Positions 15,993 to 25,608 of a stretch of DNA of 64,000 bases are shown here, one piece after another; position 1 is the first letter of the stretch, and each line of letters starts with the position of its first letter. The DNA is from Streptomyces sclerotialus. Lineage in GTDB: Bacteria > Actinomycetota > Actinomycetes > Streptomycetales > Streptomycetaceae. Below the pieces are notes generated by a model, which made no database searches, was not told where the DNA came from, and saw only the letters and a list, made by a program, of their open reading frames with translations. The stretch is taken from contig NZ_JBFOHP010000002.1 in assembly GCF_040907265.1 (NCBI RefSeq), positions 4,774,001 through 4,838,000 of the forward strand, in the 5' to 3' direction. The translations under genes were made by a program, and so were the position numbers.

Positions 15993-17048
15993 ATGACCGA
16001 GAGCTACCGCCGAAGCGGCGAAGAGACCCCGCAGTACGACACCCGGCAGACCACCCCGTACGCGGCCTTCGGCACGTACGGCTCCGCGCAGGCGGCCTAC
16101 CCGCCGCCGCCCCCGTACGCCCCGCCGGCCCCGCCCGCCGACGACGGTCCCGCGGACGCCCCGCGCCGCCGGATGCGCCGCCCCGTCGCGCTGATCGCCG
16201 CGGTCGCGCTGGCCTCCGGTCTGATCGGCGGCGGCAGCGCCGCGCTCATCGGGAGCGCCACGCAGGGCGGCAGCAGCGGCCAGAGCACCGCCGTGGTCAA
16301 CGCGGGCGCCACGTCGAGCAACGGGGTGTCCTCGGTGGCCAAGGCGGTCAGCCCCGCGATAGTCGAGATCAAGGCCCGTACGGCCCAGGGCGAGTCCACC
16401 GGCTCCGGCGTCGTCATCACCGGCGACGGCGAGATCATCACCAACAACCACGTCGTCTCCGGCGCCGGTACCGTCTCGGTCTCCTTCAGCGACGGCTCTT
16501 CGAAGACCGCCGAGGTCGTCGGTACCGACCCGGACAAGGACCTCGCCCTGATCAAGGTCAAGGGCGCCAAGGACCTCACGCACGCCACCCTGGGCGACTC
16601 CAGCAAGCTGGCGGTCGGCGACCAGGTCGTCGCGATCGGCTCGCCCGAGGGGCTCACCGGCTCGGTGACCAGTGGCATCGTCTCCGCGCTGGGCCGGGAG
16701 GTGACCGTGCCCAAGGAGGACCAGCAGCAGCAACAGCGGCAGCAGCAGAGCCAGGGCGACATGCCGTGGCCGTTCGAGTTCGGCGGCAACCAGTACAACG
16801 GCGAGACCGGCTCCTCGACCACCTCCTACAAGGCCATCCAGACCGACGCCTCGCTCAACCCCGGCAACTCCGGCGGCGCCCTGATCGACATGTCCGGCCG
16901 GATCATCGGCATCAACTCCGCGATGTACTCGCCGAGCGACGCCACCAGCAGCAGCGCCGGCAGCGTCGGCCTCGGCTTCGCCATCCCGATCAACACCGTC
17001 AAGGCGGACCTGGACGACCTGCGGTCCGGCGGCAGCGGCAATGCCTGA
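15993..17048 (+). CDS. HtrA/DegP-like membrane-anchored serine protease lacking a PDZ domain
   Basis: A 351-residue trypsin-like quality-control protease. The first ~60 residues are a cytoplasmic Pro/Tyr-rich region, one transmembrane helix follows ([21 protein letters not shown], about residues 66-86), and the protease domain faces outside. The catalytic triad is His153 (NNHVVSG), Asp183 (DKDLALI) and Ser293 (NPGNSGGAL). A Gln-rich loop ([14 protein letters not shown]) lies near residue 245. The protein ends shortly after the protease fold, with no PDZ domain. It precedes cssR-cssS and corresponds to the HtrA protease linked to secretion stress in S. lividans; misfolded secreted proteins are the likely substrates. 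Confidence 0.93.
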   Translation: MTESYRRSGEETPQYDTRQTTPYAAFGTYGSAQAAYPPPPPYAPPAPPADDGPADAPRRRMRRPVALIAAVALASGLIGGGSAALIGSATQGGSSGQSTAVVNAGATSSNGVSSVAKAVSPAIVEIKARTAQGESTGSGVVITGDGEIITNNHVVSGAGTVSVSFSDGSSKTAEVVGTDPDKDLALIKVKGAKDLTHATLGDSSKLAVGDQVVAIGSPEGLTGSVTSGIVSALGREVTVPKEDQQQQQRQQQSQGDMPWPFEFGGNQYNGETGSSTTSYKAIQTDASLNPGNSGGALIDMSGRIIGINSAMYSPSDATSSSAGSVGLGFAIPINTVKADLDDLRSGGSGNA

Positions 17049-17170
17049 CGTACGGTCATCACGACAGAAGCCCCCACCGCGGGAAGCCGCGTCCACCGCC
17101 GGAACGTAGCGCGCACCGCACCACCCAGGGGCTGCCGCCGACGAACCGCCAGCCCGGGAGCACCGCAGCC

Positions 17171-17905
17171 ATGACGCCCGACCCCAGCGCAGCAGAGTCA
17201 GCCCGCATCCTGATCGTCGACGACGAGCCCGCCGTCCGCGAAGCACTGCGGCGCTCGCTCGCCTTCGAGGGGTACGCCACCGAAGAGGCCGTCGACGGCC
17301 TGGACGCGGTCGAGAAGGTGGCCGCCTACCGGCCCGAACTGATCGTGCTGGACGTGCTGATGCCCCGCATGGACGGCCTGACCGCGGCCCGCAGGCTGCG
17401 CGCGAGCGGCCTGACCGTGCCGATCCTGATGCTCACCGCGCGCGACACGGTCGGCGACCGGGTCACCGGGCTCGACGCGGGCGCCGACGACTACCTGGTC
17501 AAGCCCTTCGAACTGGACGAACTGCTGGCCCGCATCCGCGCCCTGCTGCGCCGCAGTTCGTACGCGGCGGCGGCCGGTGCGGCCCCCGACGAGGGCGACA
17601 CGCTCACCTTCGCCGACCTGACGATGAACCTCGCGACCCGCGAAGTCACCCGCGGCGGCCGCCCGGTCGAGCTGACCCGCACCGAATTCACCCTGCTGGA
17701 GATGTTCCTGGCCCATCCGCGCCAGGTCCTCACCCGTGAGCAGATCCTCAAGGCCGTCTGGGGCTTCGACTTCGAGCCCTCCTCCAACTCCCTGGACGTG
17801 TACGTGATGTACCTGCGGCGCAAGACCGAGGCCGGCGGCGAGCCCCGGCTGGTGCACACGGTGCGCGGCGTCGGATACGTCCTGCGCTCCGGCGGTGCCG
17901 AGTGA
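17171..17905 (+). CDS. cssR: Secretion-stress response regulator CssR (MprA-like)
   Basis: A 244-residue OmpR-family response regulator. The receiver domain has the phospho-acceptor Asp61 ([12 protein letters not shown]), the acidic pocket VDDEP and the conserved Lys in VKPF. The C-terminal winged helix contains [19 protein letters not shown] and ends in VRGVGYVLR. It is coupled to the kinase gene by a GTGA overlap and follows the HtrA gene. In S. lividans this pair (homologs of SCO4156/SCO4155 as I recall) answers secretion stress and controls HtrA-like proteases. It probably binds the phased TCTCAG repeats at 15942-15969. The symbol relies on that synteny. Confidence 0.88.
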   Translation: MTPDPSAAESARILIVDDEPAVREALRRSLAFEGYATEEAVDGLDAVEKVAAYRPELIVLDVLMPRMDGLTAARRLRASGLTVPILMLTARDTVGDRVTGLDAGADDYLVKPFELDELLARIRALLRRSSYAAAAGAAPDEGDTLTFADLTMNLATREVTRGGRPVELTRTEFTLLEMFLAHPRQVLTREQILKAVWGFDFEPSSNSLDVYVMYLRRKTEAGGEPRLVHTVRGVGYVLRSGGAE

Positions 17906-19353
17906 ACCTGCGGGAAAGAGCGGCCCAGCGCTACCGCCGGCTGCCGCTGCGGTCCCGGCTGGCGATGCTCACCGCGCTCGCCGTCGCCCTCGCGGTCGCC
18001 GCCTCGGCCGCCGCCTGCTGGCTGATCACCCGCGACCGGCTCACGGAACAGCTGGACACGACCCTGAAGAGCGTCAGCGTGAACGACGCGTACGTGCGGG
18101 CGCTGAGCGCCGAGTGCAACGGCACCGCGCAGGGCGTGAGCTTCCCGCCCGCCGGCCCGTACACCGTCCAGCTGGTGTCGGTGGACGGCCGGGTGTGCAC
18201 CTCGCCGGAGCGGTCGCAGATCCCCGCCACGCACGCGGACGTCGAGGTCGCGCAGGGCCGCACCCGTGGCGCGCTGCACACCACGCGGGCCGCCGACGGA
18301 GCGGAGATGCGGGTCTCGACCGAGGTGTCCCGCGGGTCCGCCACCGACGCCTTCGGCAATCAGGTGGCGGTGTCCGTCGCGACCCCCATGGACCAGGTCA
18401 CCCGGCCGCTCAACCAGCTCGCGCTGATCCTGCTGATCGTCTCCGGGGTCGGCGTGCTGGGGGCCGCGACGACGGGCCTGTGGGTGGCCAGGGCGGGCCT
18501 GAAACCGGTGGACCGGCTCACCGCCGCCGTCGAACACGTCGCCCGTACGGAAGACCTGGCCGTCCGCATCCCCATCGACGGCGAGGACGAGATCGCCCGG
18601 CTCTCCCGGTCCTTCAACTCCATGACCGCCGCGCTCGCCGCCTCCCGCGACCTCCAGCAGCAGCTGATCGCGGACGCGGGCCACGAACTGCGGACCCCGC
18701 TGACCTCGCTGCGCACCAACATCGACCTGCTGGAGCGCAGCGAGCGCACCGGCCGGGCCATTCCGGCCGACGACAAGCTCGCGCTGCTGGACTCGGTGAA
18801 GGCCCAGATGGGTGAGCTGGCCGCGCTCATCGGTGACCTCCAGGAACTGTCCAGGACCCCCGACCACGGGGCCGGCGGCCACAGCGCGCCGCCGGTCGTC
18901 GCGCTGCACGACATCGCGGCGGCGGCGCTGGAGCGGGCCCGGCTGCGCGGCCCGTCGCTCACCCTCGACGCCGCCCTCGACCCCTGGTACGTACGGGCCG
19001 AGCCGGCCGCGCTGGAGCGCGCGGTGGTCAACCTCCTCGACAACGCCGTGAAGTTCAGCCCGTCCGGAGGCACGGTCGAGGTCCGGCTGCGGGGCGGCCT
19101 GCTGACCGTACGGGACCACGGACCCGGCATCCCGGCGGACGAACTCCCGCACGTCTTCGAGCGGTTCTGGCGTTCGCCCTCGGCACGCAGCCTGCCCGGC
19201 AGCGGTCTCGGCCTGTCGATCGTGGCCCGCACGGCACAGCAGGCGGGCGGCGGCGTCCGGCTCCGTCCCGCGGAGGGCGGCGGCACGCTGGCGGAGCTGA
19301 CCCTGCCGGGGGCGGCGGTGCCGCCCCCGGAGGAACCGCCCGCGGCGGAGTGA
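17902..19353 (+). CDS. cssS: Secretion-stress sensor histidine kinase CssS (MprB-like)
   Basis: A 483-residue membrane kinase. The first transmembrane helix is around residues 20-42, an extracytoplasmic sensor of about 130 residues follows, and the second helix ([23 protein letters not shown]) lies near residue 180. Then come a HAMP domain, the dimerisation domain with phospho-accepting His261 ([13 protein letters not shown]), and an ATPase domain with N box (NLLDNAVKF), G1 (DHGPGIP) and G2 (GSGLGLSIV). The C-terminus is a Pro/Glu-rich tail. The GTG at 17902 overlaps the cssR stop. The sensor probably detects misfolded secreted protein. Confidence 0.9.
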   Translation: MNLRERAAQRYRRLPLRSRLAMLTALAVALAVAASAAACWLITRDRLTEQLDTTLKSVSVNDAYVRALSAECNGTAQGVSFPPAGPYTVQLVSVDGRVCTSPERSQIPATHADVEVAQGRTRGALHTTRAADGAEMRVSTEVSRGSATDAFGNQVAVSVATPMDQVTRPLNQLALILLIVSGVGVLGAATTGLWVARAGLKPVDRLTAAVEHVARTEDLAVRIPIDGEDEIARLSRSFNSMTAALAASRDLQQQLIADAGHELRTPLTSLRTNIDLLERSERTGRAIPADDKLALLDSVKAQMGELAALIGDLQELSRTPDHGAGGHSAPPVVALHDIAAAALERARLRGPSLTLDAALDPWYVRAEPAALERAVVNLLDNAVKFSPSGGTVEVRLRGGLLTVRDHGPGIPADELPHVFERFWRSPSARSLPGSGLGLSIVARTAQQAGGGVRLRPAEGGGTLAELTLPGAAVPPPEEPPAAE

Positions 19354-19356
19354 GCC

Positions 19357-20814
19357 CTACCGGGCGAAGCCCGAGCCCAGGCCGGCTCCGGCTTCGGGGG
19401 CGCCGAGCGCGCCGGGCCCGTACGAGACGGCACCGGTCGTCGTCAGCCCGCCGGTCGCGCCCCGGAGGGCCCACACCGCGCCGGTGTCCTTCAGGCTCGT
19501 GCCGTCCTCGCCGGGCGCGCCGGCCGCGAGGTCGGCCTTGCCGTCCTTGTCCGTGTCCAGCAGCGAGACCGCCTCGCCGAAGCGGTCACCGGACTCGGCG
19601 ACGCCCGGGACCCCGGCGGTGGTCTGGTTGAGCGCCTGCGCGCCGGTGCCGGTCAGACCGCCCTTGCCGCCCTTGAGCAGGACCATGCTGCCCGCGTCCG
19701 TCAGGCCGGCGCCGGAGGACGCGGCCAGGTCCTCGTACGGGACGCCGACCGCGACGTCCGCGTAGCCGTCGCCGTTCACGTCACCCGCGCTGAGCGAGTA
19801 GCCGAACTGGTCGCCCTCCTCACCGGCGCCGGGGACGCCCGCCGTGTCCTGGGTGATCGTCGTCGAGCGCGTGCCCGGGCCGTCCGCCGAGCCGTACGCG
19901 ACCTTGACGGTGCCCTTGTCGTACGGGAGGTCCTCGACGACGCCACCCGGCACCGGGCGGTATATCAGGTCGCCGAAGCCGTCCTTGTCGACGTCGCCGA
20001 CCGTGGCGGAGGCGGCGTCCGGCAGCTCCGTCGAGGTGGTGGCGAGGCCGTCGGCGCCGCCCTTCCACAGCTCGCTGGACTCCGACCTCTCCTCGAACGC
20101 GTGCATGCTGACCAGGTCGTCCCGGCCGTCCCCGTCGAGGTCACCGGCCACCAGGTCCTCGGACCGGAAGAGGTGGTCGGTCAGGATGTCGGCGGTACGG
20201 GCCGGTGCCCCGGCTCTGCTGAACGGCCCGTACATCACGTGCAGGCCGGAGGACTCGGTCCCGTCGCCGTCGGTGTCGGAGACCAGGTCCGCGTGGCCGT
20301 CGCCGTTGAAGTCCCCGGCGGTGAGGTTGTCGCCGTCGGTGCCTTCAAGGGTGGCGGTGCCGCCCTTGCCGTCGGTGGAGCCCCACAGGACGAGGACCTG
20401 ACCGCCGCCGTTGACGGCGAGGTCGCTGGTGCCGTCACCGTCCAGGTCGCGGGCGACGGTGCGGTCCCCGAAGCGGTTGTTCTCGCCGGGGTCGCCGGGC
20501 ACGCCGGCGGTGGCGCGGCTGATGACCTGGTGCTTGCCGGTGGCGGCACCGGAGGCCGAGCCGTAGACGACGGTGACGTACCCGGCCTTGGCCTTGCCGC
20601 CGACCGTGGCCTCGGGGGCCCCGGCAACGATGTCGGCGTAGCCGTCGTGGTTGAAGTCGGCCTGCGGCGCTGTGCCGGCCGGTCCCTTCGCGGCGGCGGC
20701 CGGTGCGCTGTCGGCGGGGGCCGCGCTCGCCGGGGCGGCGAAGGCGAGCGGGGCCGTGAGCAGGGCGGCCACCACGGCGCAGCGCGCTGCGGTGGGGGTG
20801 GAACGGTGGCGCAC
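19357..20814 (-). CDS. Secreted FG-GAP/VCBS repeat protein
   Basis: A 485-residue exported protein. The signal peptide covers about residues 1-31 (basic start, AAVVAALLTAPLAFA core, ASA cleavage region). At least seven Asp-rich calcium-loop repeats follow, such as DFNHDGYADI, DLDGDGTSDL, DFNGDGHADL, DVDKDGFGDL, DVNGDGYADV and DTDKDGKADL, which form an integrin-alpha-like beta-propeller. Such proteins bind calcium and are often adhesive or carbohydrate-binding; no enzyme domain is visible. The GTG at 20814 is preferred because AGGAGG lies 5 nt upstream. It converges on cssS with only 3 bp between the stops. Confidence 0.88.
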   Translation of the reverse strand: MRHRSTPTAARCAVVAALLTAPLAFAAPASAAPADSAPAAAAKGPAGTAPQADFNHDGYADIVAGAPEATVGGKAKAGYVTVVYGSASGAATGKHQVISRATAGVPGDPGENNRFGDRTVARDLDGDGTSDLAVNGGGQVLVLWGSTDGKGGTATLEGTDGDNLTAGDFNGDGHADLVSDTDGDGTESSGLHVMYGPFSRAGAPARTADILTDHLFRSEDLVAGDLDGDGRDDLVSMHAFEERSESSELWKGGADGLATTSTELPDAASATVGDVDKDGFGDLIYRPVPGGVVEDLPYDKGTVKVAYGSADGPGTRSTTITQDTAGVPGAGEEGDQFGYSLSAGDVNGDGYADVAVGVPYEDLAASSGAGLTDAGSMVLLKGGKGGLTGTGAQALNQTTAGVPGVAESGDRFGEAVSLLDTDKDGKADLAAGAPGEDGTSLKDTGAVWALRGATGGLTTTGAVSYGPGALGAPEAGAGLGSGFAR

Positions 20815-20932
20815 GGTTCCTCCTGACGTCGGCACCCGGACATCCCGGGTGCACCGTTCGTTCACCTGATACGACGGAATTACCGCGTCCGTGGTTCTTT
20901 ACACCCGCCCCTTGTGTCCCGTGCGTATCGCG

Positions 20933-22270
20933 TCAGGACCCTTTCTTCGCCGCGTCACCGAAGGGGAGTTGAGTGCCCGTCAGGCGGGCGCGGATGCCGT
21001 CCCGCTCCACGGAGACGGTGCGCAGCCGCACGTCACCGGGGGTGGCCGGGAGCCGGAAGGACAGGTCGAAGCGGTCCGCGATCTCCGGCTTGGTGAGCCC
21101 CGCCAGGCCGCCGAGGATCTTCGGGTCGATGCCGACCTTCTTCAGCAGCCAGGGGTGGTCGGCCACCACGTCGACGAGGTTGACCTTCATCAGCTTGCCG
21201 ATGAAGCGCGGCGTGCCGACCAGGTCGTGCAGCTTCTCCTCGTTGTGCAGCGCGGCGTCGATGGTGTCCTGCGGGATGCCGATGCGGTCGGCGATCGCCG
21301 GGACGGCGAGCATCGACTTGATCTTGGCGGCCTGCCGGCTGAGCTCCCGGGCCGTCCTGCGGGTCAGCTGGAGGCCCTCGCCCTTGCCGGTGCCGGGCCG
21401 GTAGACCGCGATGTCCCCGATGTCCAGCCGCATGCCGCTGATCTCGGTGGAGATGCCGCGGTCGCCGGCCTGCCGGATGCGGGCCTGGGCGTGCATCCGC
21501 AGCTCGTGCCCGGCGATCGGCAGCCGCCCCTCGGCGCGTACCGCGTCGGGCCCGAGCTCGCTGAACTTCACCTGCGAGGCACCCAGTTCGCGGTTCATGT
21601 CCTCGAAGGAGAGCAGTACGTCGCCGTGCATCCGGCCGACCGTGCCGCCCTTGAGGGAGGTGGGCAGGTCGCCGTCGAGGGTGACGTCCTCCGCCGTGGC
21701 CTCGAACTTCGCGAGCGAGACGCGGTCGGCTGCGAGGTCGGGGATGGCCACCCGCACCCGGTCCAGGCGCTTGTCGGCGACCTGGGTGAGGAAGGGGAAG
21801 CCCTCGATGTCGACCTCGGGGTCGGCCGCCAGGTGCAGCGAGTCCTTGAGCTTCTCGGCGGCCTTGTTCTGCGCGTACAGCACGGCGAACCGGTCGGCGA
21901 GGCCCGCGAAGGAGGCGGCGACCAGGACCGTGGCGACGATCTTCACGGTGAGCGGCACGGCGGCGAACCGGCCGATGCCGCGCCGGGCCTTGCGGTGGTT
22001 CGGCGGCGACCAGGCCTCGTCGTCCCCGTCGTCCGGGCGCAGCCCGAGCCCCAGGGGGTCGTCACTGTCGTCGCGCGCGTTGAGGTACGTCCGCGCGGGG
22101 CCCGGCTCCGGCTCGGGATCGGCCAGCCCGGCGAGCTCCGCGTACGGGTTGACCGGCGTCATTTCCCGGGTGTCACCCTGTATGTCCGGGCCCTGGGACG
22201 CGCGGGGCTGCTGCGGCTCCCGCGCGTCCTGCGGTCCGTGTGATGCGGCTATGCGTGTGGGGGGTCGCAT
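20933..22270 (-). CDS. Large LmeA-like DUF2993 membrane-anchored protein
   Basis: A 445-residue protein. About 110 N-terminal residues are Pro/Glu/Asp-rich and probably cytoplasmic. A single transmembrane segment (VKIVATVLVAASFAGLADRFAVL) is followed by the DUF2993 lipid-binding domain containing IEGFPFLTQV, as in the shorter paralog at 5007-5708. The ATG at 22270 has GGTGGGA 7 nt upstream; a GTG two codons earlier (22276) is possible. Its role is probably lipid binding or transfer at the outer face of the membrane. It follows the 5'-nucleotidase on the same strand. Confidence 0.82.
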   Translation of the reverse strand: MRPPTRIAASHGPQDAREPQQPRASQGPDIQGDTREMTPVNPYAELAGLADPEPEPGPARTYLNARDDSDDPLGLGLRPDDGDDEAWSPPNHRKARRGIGRFAAVPLTVKIVATVLVAASFAGLADRFAVLYAQNKAAEKLKDSLHLAADPEVDIEGFPFLTQVADKRLDRVRVAIPDLAADRVSLAKFEATAEDVTLDGDLPTSLKGGTVGRMHGDVLLSFEDMNRELGASQVKFSELGPDAVRAEGRLPIAGHELRMHAQARIRQAGDRGISTEISGMRLDIGDIAVYRPGTGKGEGLQLTRRTARELSRQAAKIKSMLAVPAIADRIGIPQDTIDAALHNEEKLHDLVGTPRFIGKLMKVNLVDVVADHPWLLKKVGIDPKILGGLAGLTKPEIADRFDLSFRLPATPGDVRLRTVSVERDGIRARLTGTQLPFGDAAKKGS

Positions 22271-22339
22271 CGGCACATCCCACCATGCGTACGGCCGTCG
22301 AACGCAAGTCTTACTGTCGGTAAGTGCGGATATGAGCGG

Positions 22340-24145
22340 TTACTTCACCACGGTGATCCGGTCCGCCTTCGGCGGGTCCAGCGGGCCGGACGCCGAGGAG
22401 TGCGCGCCGAGGTACGCGGTGAGCGCCTCCAGGTCGGAGGGGCCGACGTACTTGTCCGTTCCGTCCTTGAACGCGGTGAATCCGTCGCCGCCGCCCGCCA
22501 GGAACTCGTTCACGGCGACGCGGTAGCTCTTCGCCGGGTCGACGGGCGCGCCGTTCAGCCGCACCGAGTCCGTGACGACCCGGTCGGCACCGGACTTGGT
22601 CATGTCCAGGGTGTAGGTGAGGCCCTTCGACACCTGGAGGATCTTCGGGGAGGCCTCGTTGGCACCGCTGACCTGCTGCTGGAGCGCGGTGAGCAGCTGC
22701 TTTCCGGTCAGCGAGACCACGTTCGTCATGTTGGTGAACGGCTGCACCGTGAAGGCCTCGCCGTACGTCACCACCCCGTCGCCCTCGCTCCCGGACGCCT
22801 TGAACGCCAGGTCGGAGCGGACGCCGCCGGGGTTCATCAGGGCCAGCTGGGCGCCGCCCTTGCCGCTGTCCGCCGTCGCCTCCAGCTGCGCGTCGGCGAT
22901 GAGGTCACCGAGCGGCGACTCCGGGGTGCTCGCGCCGCGGCCCGGGATGTCCGCGGAGATGTAGCCGACCGGCTTGTTCGCGACCGGCGCCGCCAGCTTG
23001 TCCCAGCGCTTGATCAGCGCGGTCAGGTCGGCCGCCTTGGGCTGGGTGCGGTGCACGACGTGGTTGGCCGACTTCACGGCCGTGCGCACGATGTCCTTGG
23101 TCCTCCGGTCGTACGTCAGCGTGGTGTCGGTGTAGAGCTTGCCGAAGGAGGACGCCGAGGTGACCGTCCGCGGCTGCCCGGCCGGGTCCGGGATCGTGCA
23201 CGCGTACGCCTGGTGCGTGTGCCCGGTGACCAGCGCGTCGACCTCGGGCGTGACCTTCTTGGCGATCTCGGTGATCGGCCCGGAGATGCCGTCGCCGGGG
23301 CCTGGGCTGTCGCAGTCGTAGTTGTACGCGGCGGACGCGGGCGCGCCGCCCTCGTGTATCAGCGCGACGACCGACTTCACGCCCTGCTTCCGCAGCACCT
23401 TGGCGTACTTGTCGATGGTCTCGGCCTCGTCGTGGAACTTCAGGCCCTTGACGCCCTCGGCGCTGACGATGTCCGGGGTGCCCTCCAGCGTGACGCCGAT
23501 GAAGCCGATCTTCACGCCCTTGTGCTTCCAGACGGTGTACGGCTTCAGGACCGGCTTGCCGGTCTTCTCGTCGGTGACGTTCGCGGCGAGGTACGGATAG
23601 TCGGCGCCCCCGAACGTCCGGCCCTTCTCGTAACAGCCGTCCTTCGGGTGGCAGCCGCCGTTCTGCAGCCGGGCCAGCTCCGCGCGCCCCTCGTCGAACT
23701 CGTGGTTGCCGACGCTCGTCACGTCCAGGTCGAGCTTGTTCATCGCCTCCACGGTCGGCTCGTCGTGGAAGAGGCCGGAGAGCAGCGGGCTCGCGCCGAC
23801 CAGGTCACCGGCCGCGGCGGTGACGGAGTACGGATGCCCCCTGCGCGCCGTACGCAGGGAGTTCGCCAGGTACTCCACGCCGCCCGCGTCGATCTTCTTC
23901 TTGCTGCCGTCCGCCTGCTCCTCCTCCACGGTGCCGGACGAGCCCTGCGGCGGCTCCAGGTTGCCGTGGAAGTCGTTGAAGGAGAGCAGCTGCACGTCGA
24001 CGGTACGGGAGGAGTGGCCGGGGCCGCCGTGGGCGCCGGCGCCGGCGGGCAGGGCCGCCGCCGTGACGCCGGCCGCCGCGGCCAGTACCGTCACGGCGGC
24101 CGCCAGACGCCGCCGGAAACGGCGCCGGTGCGGAGTAACTGACAT
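22340..24145 (-). CDS. Secreted bifunctional metallophosphatase/5'-nucleotidase
   Basis: A 601-residue exported UshA-type enzyme that dephosphorylates extracellular nucleotides. The signal peptide spans about residues 1-38 (RRRFRRRLAAAV... AGAGA). The calcineurin-like metal motifs are LLSFNDFHGNLEP (about residue 53), GNHEFDEG and VTGHTHQAY. The C-terminal nucleotide-binding domain contains LMNPGGVRSDL, YGEAFTVQPFTN and GGGDGFTAF. It supplies phosphate and nucleosides, which fits with the phosphate-related genes nearby. I could not find a convincing Pho box in its upstream region. Confidence 0.93.
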   Translation of the reverse strand: MSVTPHRRRFRRRLAAAVTVLAAAAGVTAAALPAGAGAHGGPGHSSRTVDVQLLSFNDFHGNLEPPQGSSGTVEEEQADGSKKKIDAGGVEYLANSLRTARRGHPYSVTAAAGDLVGASPLLSGLFHDEPTVEAMNKLDLDVTSVGNHEFDEGRAELARLQNGGCHPKDGCYEKGRTFGGADYPYLAANVTDEKTGKPVLKPYTVWKHKGVKIGFIGVTLEGTPDIVSAEGVKGLKFHDEAETIDKYAKVLRKQGVKSVVALIHEGGAPASAAYNYDCDSPGPGDGISGPITEIAKKVTPEVDALVTGHTHQAYACTIPDPAGQPRTVTSASSFGKLYTDTTLTYDRRTKDIVRTAVKSANHVVHRTQPKAADLTALIKRWDKLAAPVANKPVGYISADIPGRGASTPESPLGDLIADAQLEATADSGKGGAQLALMNPGGVRSDLAFKASGSEGDGVVTYGEAFTVQPFTNMTNVVSLTGKQLLTALQQQVSGANEASPKILQVSKGLTYTLDMTKSGADRVVTDSVRLNGAPVDPAKSYRVAVNEFLAGGGDGFTAFKDGTDKYVGPSDLEALTAYLGAHSSASGPLDPPKADRITVVK

Positions 24146-24288
24146 GGGTCGTCCCCCTTGTGGACAGCTGTGGACTGCGGGATGAGGAGTGGCCGAGCGA
24201 CCGGAAGCCTACGGTCAACGCGCGTAGCGCAACAGGGGTGGCAGGTAAAGGCACGGTTGCGGTACGGGGACGGCGGGCCGCCGGCGGA

Positions 24289-24354
24289 CGCGTACGGTGC
24301 CGCCCGCGGACCCGTACGGTGCCGGGCACGAACCCGTACAGTGCCGGGCACGGA
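24289..24354. repeat. Three 22-bp repeats upstream of mshD
   Basis: Three tandem copies of a 22-bp unit, the last two built on CCCGTACGGTGCCGGGCACG and starting at 24311 and 24333, with an earlier degenerate copy in the same phase. Each of the last two contains the small palindrome GTGCCGGGCAC. They lie in the 256-bp gap between the nucleotidase gene and mshD. Confidence 0.7.
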
Positions 24355-24401
24355 CGGTGGCGGCCGTCACCCGCCGGGCGTCGCGCCGTACCCTTCGGGG
24401 C

Positions 24402-25331
24402 ATGACTGACGCTGCACAGGAAACGGGCCGGCCCGGCCGGGGCATGCAGGTACTGGACGCGCTCACGCCGGACGTGGCCGGTGCCGTACTGGAGCTGATC
24501 GAGACGGCGGCACGGACGGACGGCCAGCCGGCCGTCTCCGAGCAGGGGCGGCTGCAGCTGCGCGGCGGGCACCGGGAGGGCGTGAAGCACATCCTGGTGC
24601 GGGCCGAGGGCGACCGCATCGCCGGATACGGGCAGCTGGAGGGTACCGACCCGGTCGAGGCGCCGGCCGCCGAACTGGTGGTGCACCCCGGCTCCCGCGG
24701 CCAGGGCCTGGGCCGCAAGCTCGGCAGCGCGCTGCTGGAGGAGTCCGGCCGGCGGCTGCGGCTGTGGGCGCACGGCGGCCACCCCGCGGCCCGCCACCTC
24801 GCGCAGACCCTGGGCCTGACCCTCTTCCGCGAGCTGCGGCAGATGCGCCGGCCGCTGACCGGCCTGGAGCTTCCCGAGCCGGTGCTGCCCGAAGGCGTCA
24901 CTGTCCGTGCCTTCCGGCCCGGCGCCGACGACGCCGCCTGGCTCGCCGCGAACGCCGCCGCCTTCGCCCACCACCCCGAGCAGGGCTCGCTCACCCAGCG
25001 TGACCTGGACGACCGCAAGGCCGAGCCGTGGTTCGACCCGCAGGGCTTCTTCCTGGCCGAGAAGGCCGGGGAACTGGTCGGGTTCCACTGGACGAAGAAG
25101 CACGCCGAGGAGGGCCTGGGCGAGGTCTACGTCGTGGGCGTGCGGCCCGAGGCGCAGGGCGGCGGGCTCGGCAAGGCGCTCACCACGATCGGACTGCGCC
25201 ACCTGGCCGCCGAGGGCGTGCCGACGGCGATGCTCTACGTCGACGCGGACAACGTCCCCGCCGTCACCGTCTACGAGCGCCTCGGCTTCGTCACGCACGA
25301 GACGGACCTGATGTACCGCACCGAGCTCTGA
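24402..25331 (+). CDS. mshD: Mycothiol synthase (acetyltransferase)
   Basis: A 309-residue enzyme that acetylates Cys-GlcN-inositol with acetyl-CoA in the last step of mycothiol synthesis. It consists of two tandem GNAT domains. The N-terminal one has the motif VVHPGSRGQGLGRKL near residue 90. The active C-terminal one has VGVRPEAQGGGLGKAL near residue 245 and ends with YERLGF. The ATG at 24402 is preceded by TACCCT 7 nt upstream, indicating a probable leaderless transcript. The companion gene mshA lies 6 kb downstream rather than adjacent, which is normal in Streptomyces. Confidence 0.96.
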   Translation: MTDAAQETGRPGRGMQVLDALTPDVAGAVLELIETAARTDGQPAVSEQGRLQLRGGHREGVKHILVRAEGDRIAGYGQLEGTDPVEAPAAELVVHPGSRGQGLGRKLGSALLEESGRRLRLWAHGGHPAARHLAQTLGLTLFRELRQMRRPLTGLELPEPVLPEGVTVRAFRPGADDAAWLAANAAAFAHHPEQGSLTQRDLDDRKAEPWFDPQGFFLAEKAGELVGFHWTKKHAEEGLGEVYVVGVRPEAQGGGLGKALTTIGLRHLAAEGVPTAMLYVDADNVPAVTVYERLGFVTHETDLMYRTEL

Positions 25332-25608
25332 CGGCAGCGGGGCTGCCCCGTACCGGTGTTGACGGTGTGTCATGGCGTGGCGGCGGTGCCCGGCCCGCCG
25401 CCGCGCCGCTGCCGCCCGCACCGGAATATCCCCTGTGGGTAGCACCCCGCTTGCCTGTCCGCCATGTCTGCGTTACCGGCGATTCAAACTCGCTTGCGAG
25501 CATCACTGAATGCAGCCCTCCGCGCAGCCGGCCGGTGACCGCCGGCTCCGAGTCGCCCCGCCGCCTCCCGACGCGCTTTCCCGGCCGGGAGCGCGGAAGA
25601 ATGAGGTC

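Noticed and set aside
25480..25510. Pho box upstream of ppk
   Set aside because: Only loose 11-bp units (GTTACC and TTCAAAC) are visible; not strong enough to report as a feature.
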